Assembly (NCBI GenBank): GCA_961205875.1
Contig: OY540813.1
Location: forward strand, 1,831,001-1,895,000
Direction: 5' to 3'
From: Sialis fuliginosa
Taxonomy: Eukaryota > Arthropoda > Insecta > Megaloptera > Sialidae
Length of the DNA: 64,000 bases
Shown here: positions 10,804-22,235 of the stretch, piece after piece
Numbering within the stretch: the first letter of the stretch is position 1
Layout: each line of letters starts with the position of its first letter
Notes under the pieces: generated by a model
Told to the model about the DNA's origin: nothing
Database searches by the model: none
The model's input: only the letters and a program-made list of their open reading frames with translations
Position numbers and translations under genes: made by a program

Positions 10804-11014
10804 CTAACCTAACCCAGTCTCGTCCTGTTTCGTTTTAAACTCTATCCTTGACGTAAGCATATTCTAGAAGAAATTGTGCCTTACATGTAAACTATATACA
10901 AGAATTGTATTTCGTGACTGATAACGTACACTATAAAATTCATAGACTAAACACAACGAAACTGCTAGTTTTGCATTACACACACACACACACACAGAGA
11001 CAGTTAAAGTAATA

Positions 11015-11454
11015 AGGTACTAGCACCAGTTATGGCCACTTTACGAGCAAAATTGACAGGCTTTTTTTCATGAACTCATGTTACTAAAAAAACAAGTAAC
11101 TCTTTATTTAATCAATTTAATTACCATTTATGTTTTTTCTCCAGTAGAGAGCACGCAGTGATGGACACTTGGTAATGATTAGTACTACGACACAAAAGAT
11201 ATAAAAGAAAGAATCGCCAAATTTGAAACAATGTAAAGCAGTTGCTATAATTAATAAATAAATTATACCAATAATTAATTTAAATGTCCACCATTTTGAC
11301 ACCTATTGGCCGATTGTCATCAAATCACGCTGTAAGACAGTTAAATGTATATAGATTAATATTCAGAAATGGTAGTAATCAAATATCAACAAATATTTCT
11401 AATTCAGTACATTTAATTTAAAAATAACCATTACTGGGGTCATTTCCAGTACCT
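11015..11454 (+). mobile_element. MITE family A, copy 3 (internally deleted)
   Basis: A 440-bp copy bounded by TA (11,013-11,014 and 11,455-11,456), with AGGTACTAGCACCAGTTATG on the left and ...CATTTCCAGTACCT on the right. Compared with the full-length copy it lacks roughly 100 bp of interior sequence. Confidence 0.85.
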
Positions 11455-11456
11455 TA

Positions 11457-12744
11457 TATTTCAAAGAACACAAAAACTAGAATTGAATACAAAATTCTGT
11501 ATGCACATAATGACGTATGTATATTAGTTTTTTTTTCTATTGAATATCTTCGTGTCCTTGTGTCTTTTTTTTTGTGAAACAGTACAACAGTGTTGACTAA
11601 TTAAAACTGAATTTATTTGCAATTACAGAGTACCAACATATAAGAACACACAAACTTTAAGTGCCTATTGTGTTTAGGAAACAATAGTTAAAATTATTGA
11701 TATGAAACATAAATAATTAAATACTACTTAGATTTAAATTATGCAAGTTTCGGGTCTTTCGCGGTTATTTCTAGATGCAATTGTTTGTTAAGAGTTTTCT
11801 CTTCAATTTTTTTGTATTGCTATATGACCATTTCTGACAGAGTTATAAAAAAATATATGTATGTCTGTCTGTGCACGATTTTCTCAGTAACTACTGAACG
11901 GATTTTGTTCCGGTTTTCACTAATAGATAGAGTGTTTCACAAGAAAGTTTAAGGTGTTTAATTTGGGGTGTTTTATGTAAATTTCATCAAGTCGGGGAAA
12001 AAACAATCATCGGAAAAGTATATTCGCGTAAAAGGTTTATAACAGATTAAATTTATATCCCCGGATAACACCGGGTCCAATGCTCTAGTAAAATACCTAA
12101 AATGAATTTTTATTTAAAAAATATTAATGCAAAATTTAAAATAGTTAAATACTTTTTTGCTCCCATTTTTTTCGATGGTGTGGCCTGCAAACTATTTTAT
12201 TACTAGACAGAATTTGGTGGCCCGCGTGTTCGTATATGCATTTGACACCACTGGTTTATATATAATAAGCATGATACTAGTAACAAGGTATCACTGAAAT
12301 TATGATTTTAAAATTTAAATAATGAAATAGGTCAAAAAGATTCCAATAAAAGCGAGATTAATATAATTTTTGTTAAAATAAAAACACAAAATACAGCAAT
12401 CCGCCATGTAAACATCATTTTTGTTTCATTAATATCTGCACTGTTTATAAATTATTTTGTGGTTTTAAATTATCAATTTGATCAAGTTTTGTGTCACCAA
12501 AACTAAAACCGAGAAACGTTAGCGATGGAACAAGGATTTATTGTTGTTGATAAGGAGTGTTTACATAGGCGTGACGTCACAAATGCGCCATGACACCTGC
12601 GAGCGTTTTGGCGTCAAATTCAAAATTAGTTTTAAAAAGGTAAATTTTTGCGATTAAACCTTTATTTTCTGCAGAAAACACGTAAGATCATCATAGAATA
12701 GTTTTTTTATAATCAGGCATCATGCCTATTCAAAGACACGTGTG
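11457..12744. other. Non-coding stretch with retroelement-like fragments
   Basis: Near 11,860-12,090 is a degenerate phrase with CTACTGAACGGATTTTGTTCCGG, typical of retrotransposon 3' regions. Near 12,219-12,255, GGTGGCCCGCG...CACCACTGG resembles a hAT terminus. No gene is supported. Confidence 0.4.
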
Positions 12745-12749
12745 GTGAG

Positions 12750-13190
12750 TGCTAAATCCCATGATATAATCATTAACGATTAACATAGAGGGTTATGAAA
12801 ACTGTGTTTTTGGATGAAAACAAAATCATAACGGAATAACAATATGTAAAAATTTATACATTGAAAAATATATATATCGTCGTAAAAAATAAAAATACCT
12901 AATAATTTGTCAGTTTTTTATTCAATAAGTATTTATCATTTGGTCCTTCGAGCCGGATCAAATGATAAATATTAGTGTGTAAAACTAAATACTTATATAA
13001 ATTCGCTGACTATTGAATAAAAAACTGACAAATTATTAGGTATTTTTATTTTTTACGACGATATATATATTTTTCAATGTATAAATCTTTCACATATTGT
13101 TATTCCGTTATGATTTTGTTTCTATCAAAAAAATACACAGTTTTCATAACCAACTATGTTAATCGTTAAATTAAATCATGGGATTTAACA
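12750..13190. mobile_element. Palindromic foldback element with 5-bp duplication
   Basis: The 441-bp element has inverted arms of about 190 bp from TGCTAAATCCCATGAT to its complement, and an inner hairpin built on ATTTATCATTTG. It is flanked by the direct repeat GTGAG at 12,745-12,749 and 13,191-13,195. The centre contains GGTCCTTCGAGCCGGATC. A 5-bp duplication does not point clearly to one DNA-transposon superfamily. It encodes nothing. Confidence 0.75.
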
Positions 13191-13401
13191 GTGAGAACAG
13201 TTTAAGAACCACTGTTCAGCACAGAAACAATTGACTGCCTTTGTACTTGTAGAATAAGAAAGTCATTCATAAACAAACACAAATGTATGCATGTAATATG
13301 TAATACAGTAATTTTGAATCATCATTCTCAACTGACGGGCACGTTTTCATGTACATAAGTCAGCCATTTACTGACAAGGAAACCTTTCCAAGTGGCATAT
13401 T

Positions 13402-13760
13402 CAGTGACGTATTTAGGTTAAGTACCGCCCTGGGTAAAAAATAATTGCTGCTTTGGGAAAAAAAAATTGCCGCCCCTTTACCAAGGGAAAATATAATATA
13501 TTTTTAACAGACAAAATTCCTAACTGAAAAATGAGAATTTTTTTTTACAAATATTGAAAAATACAATGTACATAAAAAAACGAATAACCTTTTTTTTTTT
13601 TTTTAGAGAAATAAAAACTTGAAGACCTTTTTTTTTTAGTCACGCTACTCATTTTTTGTTTCCATATATTTTTTTAAATATGCTATATTAAACTAAAAAA
13701 ATCTACCGCCCCTCTCAGCCTGCCGCCCTAGGCCATGGCCCCATGGTAAATACGCCTCTG
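13402..13760. mobile_element. hAT-type MITE (359 bp)
   Basis: The left end CAGTGACGTATTTA and the right end, reverse complemented, CAGAGGCGTATTTA are flanked by a perfect 8-bp duplication GGCATATT (13,394-13,401 and 13,761-13,768). The interior is AT-rich with CCGCCC-type motifs near both ends. It has no coding capacity. Confidence 0.9.
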
Positions 13761-13768
13761 GGCATATT

Positions 13769-14590
13769 CGGATAGAGTTTATAATTTGTATATACACCTA
13801 TCCCCCGATTTACACCATTATTATCTGGTAATATAGTTTTTTGTATAATCTATTCAATTGAACAAGTTCATAGTTTCATAAAATTAATACTGAATATTTC
13901 AGCTGCTGAAGTCAATCAAAATCTTTCCTGGCTGCAACAATAACAATATATATTCCAATGAACTGATAGTTCATTGGAAAAAAACATCAGTCACTCGGTT
14001 CAAAATATTGACAACAAATAACTACTTTAAGATCATAGGAAATAATTTCTCTGAAAGCTTTTACAAAAACAGTTTTTTTTTTTAATAATTAATATTTTAG
14101 AAAATATAAGTAATATTCCATATTTTTTATTCATGTAGGATTATATGTAATAATTAAGGTAGCTATTATAGGTATATTCTAAAAGCATTGTAATCATATA
14201 TTTTATAGGATAATAAAATGACTTATTTTGGTAAATTGTGTGTTTTATAATTATTAATCACTCAAAAATGGCGCCTGTAGGGGGCTAAAAGCATTGTTTA
14301 CATAAGTACATCTCTGTAACTACTTGATCAAAAAATCTAAAAAAAATTTGGTAACGAGGCTTTGGTGGGACAACAATATAATTTTAAATTTTGGAATTAT
14401 AAGGAGGGGCATCATAGAATGTTTTATTTTGATATCTAGACAAGTGGGGTATCAAAATATAGATCTCAATTAGTAGAACTTGACACTTTTTTATATTTTT
14501 TTCTAACTTAAAAATGTGGTTCTAAACATTCCACGTAGTACGTACTTCGGAACCCTTATGGCATACACTCGTGTATCTCTTGCCCGAATT
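13769..14590. other. AT-rich non-coding stretch
   Basis: A small inverted repeat lies near 13,957-13,980 (CAATGAACTGATAGTTCATTGG). No gene or recognised element is visible. Confidence 0.4.
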
Positions 14591-14649
14591 ATTTTAAATT
14601 GAAAACAAGAAGGCAAAAACAAAGAATAGTTTCCATTCTTTCATACAAA

Positions 14650-15070
14650 GACATAGATACTGTCCGTCCAGTCGTTTGGTCTACAACGCCGCGCTCTACG
14701 TTATCGATCCCGCCGCCGTCACAGGTCACCATCGCCTACACGCGCGCCGCCGTCTGGAGAACGCACACACACCCACCTACCCACCCGCTCACACACTCGC
14801 AAACACACATACACATATACGAATGGCTGTGTGACACGCGCTCGCCCTATTTCTGTGTAGGCGCGGTTTGGGGGGCGTGCGAGCGGTAAGTGGGGGAGGG
14901 GATGGGGGGGGGGGGGTTGCGTCGCCGGAACGCACGCACATTTCCGTGGTATGTGTGAGACCGTGCTTCCGTGTGCGACAGGCGGATGGCATAGCTGTAC
15001 ATTGTCTGTGTTTGCGGTAACGGTTTTAGGCACATTGGCAGTTTATAGGCATTTGCCTAGGGCACGGGTA
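14650..15070 (+). promoter_or_regulatory. GC-rich island with possible first exon (donor at 14,886)
   Basis: A GC- and CpG-rich island contains a consensus plus-strand donor, GAGCG|GTAAGTGGG, with the exon end at 14,885. The several overlapping open frames on both strands are composition artefacts of CA- and C-rich repeats. It could be a promoter and 5' untranslated exon of a plus-strand gene whose next exon is not recognised. No TATA box is seen. Confidence 0.35.
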
Positions 15071-16702
15071 TCATTGTCTAGCGCTTTCCACGCGATATCT
15101 AGTTTTATTTTTTCAGCGAAAACTAAAAATTCAATCTAATATTTTTCGTTTTTATACATACATTATAAATTATGGCGCGCCTGAAAACCAATTGGGGGGG
15201 GGGGGGGGGGGCAGTACGAACCTCTCTAATTTTACTTAGCGTTTCCTATTAATCTCATTTGTCTTTTTCACTCAAAGCTAAATAGCTCATAAACTATATA
15301 AGCTAGAAACTTGAAATATTTACTGAACATGTGAAATGGTGTCCTCTAGTAAAAGATGTACAAATTTTTTTTTCAGGGGTGGGCATAAAGAGCTAAAGCT
15401 GTGTAAAAAAAAAAAATTTATACCAAGGCATACAATAAACAACAATTTTAATAACAGATTAACTTTTTCAATAATCGAAATTGAACCTTATTTAAAAGAA
15501 TTGAACCCATAACCGAACCTTTCAAAAATTCCAAGGATTTCTCAACTCATTGTCAGTCTGAGAAACAACCTATATATATTATTTATAATTATTCATTTTA
15601 CAATTACTAAAAAAAACTACAACAAGTTTTCAAAATGCAACGAAGATAAATCATATTGCATTTTATCTAAGAATCGTTCAACAAAGAAAAATCATTAATA
15701 TGTATAGTTTTTGCATACACACCATGTATTCAACTTTTTGCTGGTGTCTACTTTTTAATCACTTTTATAAATAAACATGTCCTTAATTTTTTTCCAAACT
15801 GCACCAGTTTTTGCCTCAAATGCAGTCATGATTATGGAATTTATGGATTTTTATTTTAATAATTATATTATTAAGTAATTGGTAATTACATTAATATAAT
15901 TATTTTATAATACTTTCAAAACTGATTTAAGATTTCAAAATCACGTGACCCGAAAATTTCACGACCTTCTCATAATAATTAAATATTGAAACCAGTATGC
16001 TCCGCAAAAATGTACTCCGTAATGTCAGCGATGTATCATTCGGATCTTAAATCTTGTTTGAAATTATAAATTTATGAATACTAAATTACCTTTAGTGGTA
16101 ATTCATCAGCAAAGCAAATTCAATTGTAAATTAAGCATAGGTACTATGAATTTTAGGATTTATTTGTCTTTCATATTTCTCAGGAATGGCTAGAGGTATC
16201 AAGTAGAAATTAATATCAAATACTAAGGTCTACATCCTCATTGTCCTGTAAAAAATTCAAGTTTCTAACTCAATTCAATAAAAAGATACGGCCTTTCAAA
16301 GTTTATTTTAATACTGACTGACTTACTATGAATTTTAAAATTATAAAGTTTTGATACTTTGTACACGAACTCTCAGTAAGGTTCGGAATAAGATCCCGAA
16401 AAGTTCCCACCTAAATCGTGGATGAAACATCCCCTTTCACGTAAAAAACTACCCCCCAGTTTTTATCATTTTTCATACGAAACATTGCTCAGAGAAAAAA
16501 ATATAACAGGAATTAAAAATTCTACATGAAATACTGCGTAAAAAATGTCATAAGTTCTATTCGCCTAATTCCCAGCCTACTCTCGCAATCGACGCTAAAA
16601 GTGAAGGGTAGTTTTGCGAACGAAGTGAAAAATCTGCATAACATGATTTTTCACCGTAAATATTTCCATAACAGCAGACTTAACGTAAAAATGAAAATAT
16701 AA
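15071..16702. other. Non-coding stretch, with G run at 15,194-15,211
   Basis: No gene is supported. There is a long G run and AT-rich sequence with retroelement-like phrases near 16,280-16,330 (GATACGGCCTTTCAAAG, also at 58,218-58,234). Confidence 0.4.
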
Positions 16703-16950
16703 AATGTAAAGCAGTCGCTATGATAATATAATAATTAATAAATAGATTACACTAATAATTAGTTTAAATGTCCACCATTTTGACACCTATTGGCCGATTG
16801 TTACCAAATCACGCTGTAAGACAGTTAAATGTATATAGATTAATATTCAGAAATTATAGTTTTCAAATATCAACAAATATTTCTAATTCAGTACATTTAA
16901 TTTAAAAATAGCCATTACTGGGGTCATATCCAAGACTGGTGCTAGTACCT
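16703..16950 (+). mobile_element. MITE family A, truncated copy 4
   Basis: This is the right half of the family A element, from GTAAAGCAGTCGCTATGATA to the terminal CTGGTGCTAGTACCT. The left half is absent. The bases after the terminal repeat are TC instead of TA, so the flank has mutated. Confidence 0.75.
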
Positions 16951-18279
16951 TCTTATATACAATACAATGCAGAACGCAGTAACATAGAACCATGTGATGT
17001 TAGACTAGACTAGACTAGACACACGTGGGGGCAAACAGTTGTTTTGAAAGTGATCACGAAGTTGCAGCAACAAGCGTTTTTTTTTATTGTCTGTTTTTTG
17101 TTACCCTTGTTAAAAATAATTGATGCACTTTTCAAGGGCGAATTACACGGAAATAAACCAATGTTTTTAAGTAATTTTTTATGTTATTGTAATGTAATTT
17201 CATTTAATTGTACTATAAATTTTAGTCTGCGTTTTTCTGTGATGACAGTAATGAGGAAATCAAAAAAAATCAAATACTGTTAAAAAAAAACTGGAAATTA
17301 TTTTTCAGTAATTTATTTCAGAAGATTTTTTACTTTCTTATACCTTGATTTTTTTCGAAATCCGGATTTTGATGGAATTATCCATTTTGACCTTCCCTGA
17401 ATCCATTCTAACTATTTTCGCCATGATGTCTGTGTGTCTGTCTGTCTGTCTGTAAGCGCTGTAACTCAAATACGACAAATCGTAGAAGGCTGATATTTTA
17501 TATTTAAGATTAATTTTTGTCTGGGAAGAAAACGTCCTATTTTTGAAAACGATCTTTCAACCGGATACGGATGTATACCTACGTCGATTTTTGAATTTTT
17601 TTAATTACTCTGAAACAGTGCGAAATAGAGAAAAATGGTCAAGTTAAAAATTAATTGTAGGTAATTTCATTATCTATAATTTATGTTGTATTCATTTTTT
17701 CGTAAAAACGAATTTAAAAAAAAATGTATTATAATTCAAATGGTTCATAACAGAGGAGAAATATCTGCCATGAGTGCCATGGGACTTTCTTATACGTATT
17801 ACAGAGATTGAACAGTGTGTGTGTTTGCCATAGGTACCATGAGACTTTCTTATACTATATCGGTTCCATACTTATAATTTGTGGATATTTTGCTTAGATT
17901 TCATTAAATCAGAAAAAAAATCAATTCACAGTGAACCGTGTGTTGGGTGGATACGTTGGGTGGGCATGTTGAATATTTTAGGTTGCTATGATTTTTTTGG
18001 TATTAATCCGGGTCCTATACTTTATAAAAAAAAATTCCGAAAAATTTTCAAACGAGAACGAGTTATGTGCACGAAACGATACCGAGACGAGACTTACCCG
18101 AGTTAATCTCGTGTTCAGCTCAATGAATTCGTAAAAAAAAAAAAAAATTCGTACGCCACTGTTAATTTATGAACACGAATACGTTTTAATAATGCATACT
18201 GCGGATTCACCGAAGAATCAGTATTCTGTGCATTAGAAACAAATAGCTTGCATGTGTCACATACACACATTGTATTATA
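16951..18279. other. Non-coding stretch with repeat fragments
   Basis: The stretch includes a short TAGAC microsatellite near 17,003-17,021 and a degenerate retroelement-like passage near 17,400-17,560 (GTCTGTCTGTC units followed by AACTCAAATACGACAAATCG). The phrase ATGAGACTTTCTTATAC recurs near 17,787 and 17,839. No gene is supported. Confidence 0.4.
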
Positions 18280-18926
18280 CAGGATGTTCCATTTATAAAG
18301 CGGATCGTCAAATATTTCAAAATTTTAACTTGATATTTCCGTTTCAAGACAAACACTTTTCGTTCCGTGTCTATCTGTCTGTCCGTCCCCTGAATGCTTG
18401 TCAGACGCAACTCATGAACTACTGAACCTATAATAATAACTCTTGTTGGGTCTGGCTTGAGGAAGATCCCATTTCAAAATCATTAAAATCGTGTGTAACA
18501 TTAAAAAAGCTGGATTTATTAGAAAGTCATTTAAAGTTTTGAATACCCCACAAACCCGAGAAAAAAATTCAGATCTGAAGTGATCAAATCAGATCTTGTT
18601 AGATCTGCATTTTGAGACAACATTATATTTTTTCACTGGTTTTTGATCAGTGGAGATCTACAAAGATCTACAACGACCGAAATGCCGAAGATTTCTAAAA
18701 ATCGTTGAAAATAGTGATAGAGATTTAAACGTTTAAAATTCATGAAATTTCAACATTGCAACGATCTTCAGAGATCTTTGTAGATCTTTGCAGGCCTCCA
18801 CGATGTTGTCTCAAAATGCAGATCTATCAAGATCCGATTTGATCACTTCAGATCTGAAATTTTTTCGCGGGAACTTTTATCTGAAAGATTTTTTTTAAAT
18901 AGTACATTTAAAAAAGGGACACCCCG
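18280..18926. mobile_element. mariner-like element, TA-flanked, with nested palindrome
   Basis: The left end CAGGATGTTCCATTTATAAA and the right end, reverse complemented, CGGGGTGTCCCTTTTTTAAA have TA next to them (18,278-18,279 and 18,927-18,928). The YRGGRTGTYCC form resembles mariner termini. The left part contains the dispersed phrase also found at 7,020-7,140. No transposase frame survives. A second palindromic unit lies inside at 18,558-18,870. Confidence 0.65.
18558..18870. mobile_element. GATC-rich foldback MITE nested in the mariner-like element
   Basis: The inverted ends are CCCGAGAAAAAAATTCAGAT and, reverse complemented, CCCGCGAAAAAATTTCAGAT, with arms extending through CTGAAGTGATCAAATC. 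AGATCT or GATC occurs more than ten times within about 310 bp, in both arms. The target duplication is unclear because the flanks are A-rich. It encodes nothing. Confidence 0.7.
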
Positions 18927-18949
18927 TATATGGGCATATCACAGCAGCA

Positions 18950-19230
18950 TGTGATAATTTGAATACAGTTGGTACTACTGCTCGACACCGTATCAGTGTT
19001 GCCAATGTTGGCGCGTTTTCAAGTGCCGTTGACCGCAAATTACAATATTTTTTGGAGGGAATTTTCGCTATAAGATATTCTTCACTATTTCCATCGATAA
19101 AATATGCTCTTAAATTACGGATCTTGACTTCTGGGTGTAATCTGCGTCGGTTTGGTCGTGTTATCGGCCAACGTTTCGCCAGACATTGCAGTGGACATCT
19201 TCAGGGCTCTCTCACTCTTTAGAAGAGCCC
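18950..19230 (-). repeat. GC-richer retroelement-like fragment
   Basis: Read on the minus strand, the segment holds CCCTGAAGATGTCCACTGC followed by GGCGAAACGTTGGCC, a motif like the one at 4,558-4,590 and often found near retroelement ends. It is less AT-rich than its surroundings. The 87-codon plus-strand frame across it has no recognisable domain, so I treat it as repeat sequence. Confidence 0.4.
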
Positions 19231-20183
19231 ATGCTTTTAAATTATTACAAAAATTACGATTTTAGACATTTTTTATGACATTACCAATCAGACAATTTTT
19301 TTATATTATATCTACATTAAGTACTTATGACGATGAAATCATTTATTTTGATAAATGATTAATGTTTTGCAGGTCATAAATCCACGTAAAAAGAACCCAA
19401 ATATTTTTAATTTTCTTTGTAACATAAAAGCAGTTATTGTGGCTTAAATATAAAAGTTAGACATATAGTATCACGGACTTTATTATAGATCTTTTGATTC
19501 TACACAATTATTTACTACATTATTTTGTTCTATATTGAACGGTTTAAGTAGCATATTGCAAAAGAGCGCGCCGGCGGCAAACTTTTTTCCGACTTGATTT
19601 ACTATTATCGTCACTGCTTAGTTGTTATGTTACCTAACGTAACAAAATATAGCCTATAATCTGACCAGAGAACGTACAGTCTCCTGCATTAATGGTCTTG
19701 CAGTTTGTATTCATTTTCGTTTATCACAAACTTAGTAGGCTCCTCCCATTTGTGAAATTATAATATTTAAATCATTTCTCCATGTATCAAACAAAGACAG
19801 ATATTTTGAAATTTATTTGCTAGATAAAGAACTACTCTTCGTTTATAATAGGTACTCATAAATATTTGTGCAATTAAATTATTATGTAATCTATTGAAAA
19901 TTGTATACGTAAATTTTATGGCAATAAATATTTGATATTCCGAATTTTAGTATTTAAATATATTAAACTTGATAGAAAAAGATAACCGATGATGTTTGTC
20001 TTTAAATTTGGAATCTGTTGTAAGCAATTCTAGCCTTTAGAGTTCCAGACGAGTTCTGCAGGCGACTGTACCTATGAATTAAAAAAGAAACCACGTAAAT
20101 CGGATAAGTGGTTCTCGAGTGATAAGCGCACTAACGGACAGACAGAAAGAGAGACGCTGAGCTTTACAGAATTTATTGTAATT
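19231..20183. other. Non-coding stretch upstream of satellite
   Basis: A 31-bp segment at 19,695-19,725 is identical to 62,520-62,550, the sequence bordering the second satellite. No gene is visible. Confidence 0.4.
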
Positions 20184-20897
20184 GTTTTTCAATAACGCCA
20201 AAGAAGTATAACTTCTTGTTCCCTATATAGTGTTATAATTGGGCGTACTTCTAATACACAATGAAAACATCAGACAGATCGGTTCAGTAATGTTTTAATT
20301 TAATGAACACTTACATGTTTCCATAGAGCGTTTTTCAATAACGCCAAAGAAGTATAACTTCTTGTCCACTATATAGTGTTATAATTGGACGTACTTCTAA
20401 TATACAATGAAAACACCAGACAGATCGGTTCAGTAATGTTTGAATTGAACACTTACATGTTTCCATAGAGCGTTTTTCAATAACGCCAAAGAAGTATAAC
20501 TTCTTGTCCACTATATAGTGTTATAATTGGGCGTACTTCTAATACACAATGAAAACATCAGACAGATCGGTTCAGTAATGTTTTAATTTAATGAACACTT
20601 ACATGTTTCCATAGAGCGTTTTTCAATAACGCCAAAGAAGTATAACTTCTTGTCCACTATATAGTGTTATAATTGGACGTACTTCTAATATACAATGAAA
20701 ACACCAGACAGATCGGTTCAGTAATGTTTGAATTGAACACTTACATGTTTCCATAGAGCGTTTTTCAATAACGCCAAAGAAGTATAACTTCTTGTTCCCT
20801 ATATAGTGTTATAATTGGGCGTACTTCTAATAAACAATGAAAACATCAGACAGATCGGTTCAGTAATGTTTGAACACTTACATGTTTCCATAGAGCG
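20184..20897. repeat. Satellite of five 138-146 bp units, dimeric, containing a splice donor
   Basis: Units start at 20,184, 20,330, 20,472, 20,618 and 20,760, with lengths 146, 142, 146, 142 and 138. Alternate units share variants (ACATCAG versus ACACCAG, GGGCG versus GGACG), so the true unit is a dimer of 288 bp. Each unit ends with CTTACATGTTTCCATAGAGCG, which on the minus strand is the last 16 bases of the adjoining exon plus its GTAAG donor. The array therefore probably arose by tandem duplication from the exon edge into the intron. Units also carry the inverted motif AAGAAGTATAACTTCTT and ACTATATAGT. Confidence 0.9.
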
Positions 20898-21176
20898 GGC
20901 ATGAGTGGGCGGCATGAGCGACGGAGGTGGCCTGAGTACGTCATACGAGAGCAGGCGGTCGGGCAGCGCGGACTCGGTCGCGTTGTTCTCGTCCTCGAGC
21001 CCGGGGGTGGCCGCCACCAGCGCCGCCGACAGCGCCACCAGCGCTACTGACGCAGATCTCACCTGCGCGGACGCAACCACGACGCGCTCATCTTTTCTCC
21101 TCGCTCCACGTGCCGATGCTATCGGTCACGGGGTTCTCGACACAAATCTGGGTGAGTCTCCGATATACTCAAGAGC
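20882..21176 (-). CDS. Exon of unrecognised secreted-protein gene (signal-peptide exon)
   Basis: A GC-rich island on the minus strand has a near-ideal acceptor (pyrimidine tract ending TTTTCCAG before 21,176) and a consensus donor (AAACAT|GTAAGTG, exon end at 20,882). One frame, open from 21,125 down to the donor, has strong G/C in third codon positions. It encodes a hydrophobic segment VALVALSAALVAATPG followed by an acidic, N-glycosylatable stretch (ENNATESALPDR) and LRPPPSLMPP. This looks like a signal peptide and the start of a secreted precursor or ectodomain. The only suitable ATG (21,091-21,089) opens a different frame, MSASWLRPR, and meets a stop at 21,061. One extra base between 21,066 and 21,061 would join it to the hydrophobic frame. 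Either the assembly lacks a base, or the allele is broken, or translation starts elsewhere. I do not recognise the family. Later exons should lie below 20,184 or outside the window. Confidence 0.6.
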
Positions 21177-21239
21177 CTGGAAAATTAAAAAAAGGAAAAA
21201 TTGGTACTGCTGTAATGTATTTGCAGGACACACTTGACT

Positions 21240-22014
21240 TTGACTGTAATGACCGTAATATATCTTTTCCTATGTGTAAAAATCTATATATCTATCTATT
21301 CTAAATCATTACACAATAGCTCAAAAGACGAGGGTTGACATCTAAATTGTTTATTACTATTTTGTAACAAGTATAATATTTAAACCCATTTATTTTTAAC
21401 ACACTTGTACATTTAGGGTCTTCGTCATAATTTTATTACTAGAGGCATGATTTTGTGAAAGAAACAACCATCTACCCTATGTACAAGACAAGGTACAATA
21501 CATATTGCATATACATATATAAGGTTAACTTAGAAAATACTAGATCATTATGAAGATACAAACATGAAGATACGGACATTATAAACAACTTGTAAATAAA
21601 TAAATATATTTAAATCAGCAATTAAATTGTTTTCTTGTGGATTATTTCACGACACGATTACAACAAATATTACAAATTTGGTGTCAGCAGAAGTTGGGAC
21701 CAAAATCATTACACTGCTGCTATTATAGTTTTATCGTGAATAACGTCTAGAGTTTCAGGCCTGGGTAGATACCTTATTAAATTAGCACACTTTGATAAAA
21801 GAAGAGTACTGGTAAACGTCTTTTTGCGCCGGTTCGATTTACGCCGGCGTGGGATTCCCCGGTTCGGACGACAGTAGGCGCCGCGATTCTAATAGCAGAC
21901 ACACTTTTACACGTTGTTTTATTGTATTACCGTGTACGCGAGCAGCCTATTGTGTGTATGAAATTGTTTCCGAGTTAGTTTTCGTTTTGTTTTTAAGAAA
22001 AATAATCTTGAGGG
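21240..22014. other. Non-coding stretch with dispersed repeat pieces
   Basis: The phrases GGAAAAATTGGTACTGCTG (21,192-21,210) and CTGCTGCTATTATAGTTTTA (21,715-21,734) recur together at 22,453-22,487. A GC-richer patch lies at 21,828-21,890. No gene is supported. Confidence 0.4.
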
Positions 22015-22235
22015 TGTTTCTCACCCCTTCAATGGCTGTTTAGGTACGTACAAATAATAAATGTCCCTTAGGTTCAATTGAACTACAAACGTACCAAGTC
22101 TTATCAAAATTAGTGAGATAATACTCGCAACGTTCACTTTTTAGACGAAAAAAGTTACATAATTTCGAATATTTCCAAAACCCCGAATCCGATTAGCATT
22201 AAAATCAATAGATCTGGAGTACTCACTGAGACAAA
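22015..22235 (+). repeat. Left arm of a 1.95-kb inverted repeat
   Basis: The segment pairs with 23,745-23,965 in inverse orientation. Shared pieces include AAAGTGAACATTGCGAGTAT (right-arm form) and TTCAATTGAACCTAAG. The arms are about 220 bp long and roughly 90 per cent alike by eye. Two MITEs lie in the 1.5-kb loop. This may be the terminal repeat of a larger element, but its exact ends are not clear. Confidence 0.65.

Noticed and set aside
14599-15139. Several overlapping open frames on both strands
   Set aside because: All come from CA-, C- and G-rich simple sequence in a GC island. None shows protein-like composition.
20905-21304. 110-codon and 64-codon plus-strand frames
   Set aside because: They are antisense to the GC-rich minus-strand exon, which has real splice sites and a signal-peptide-like segment.
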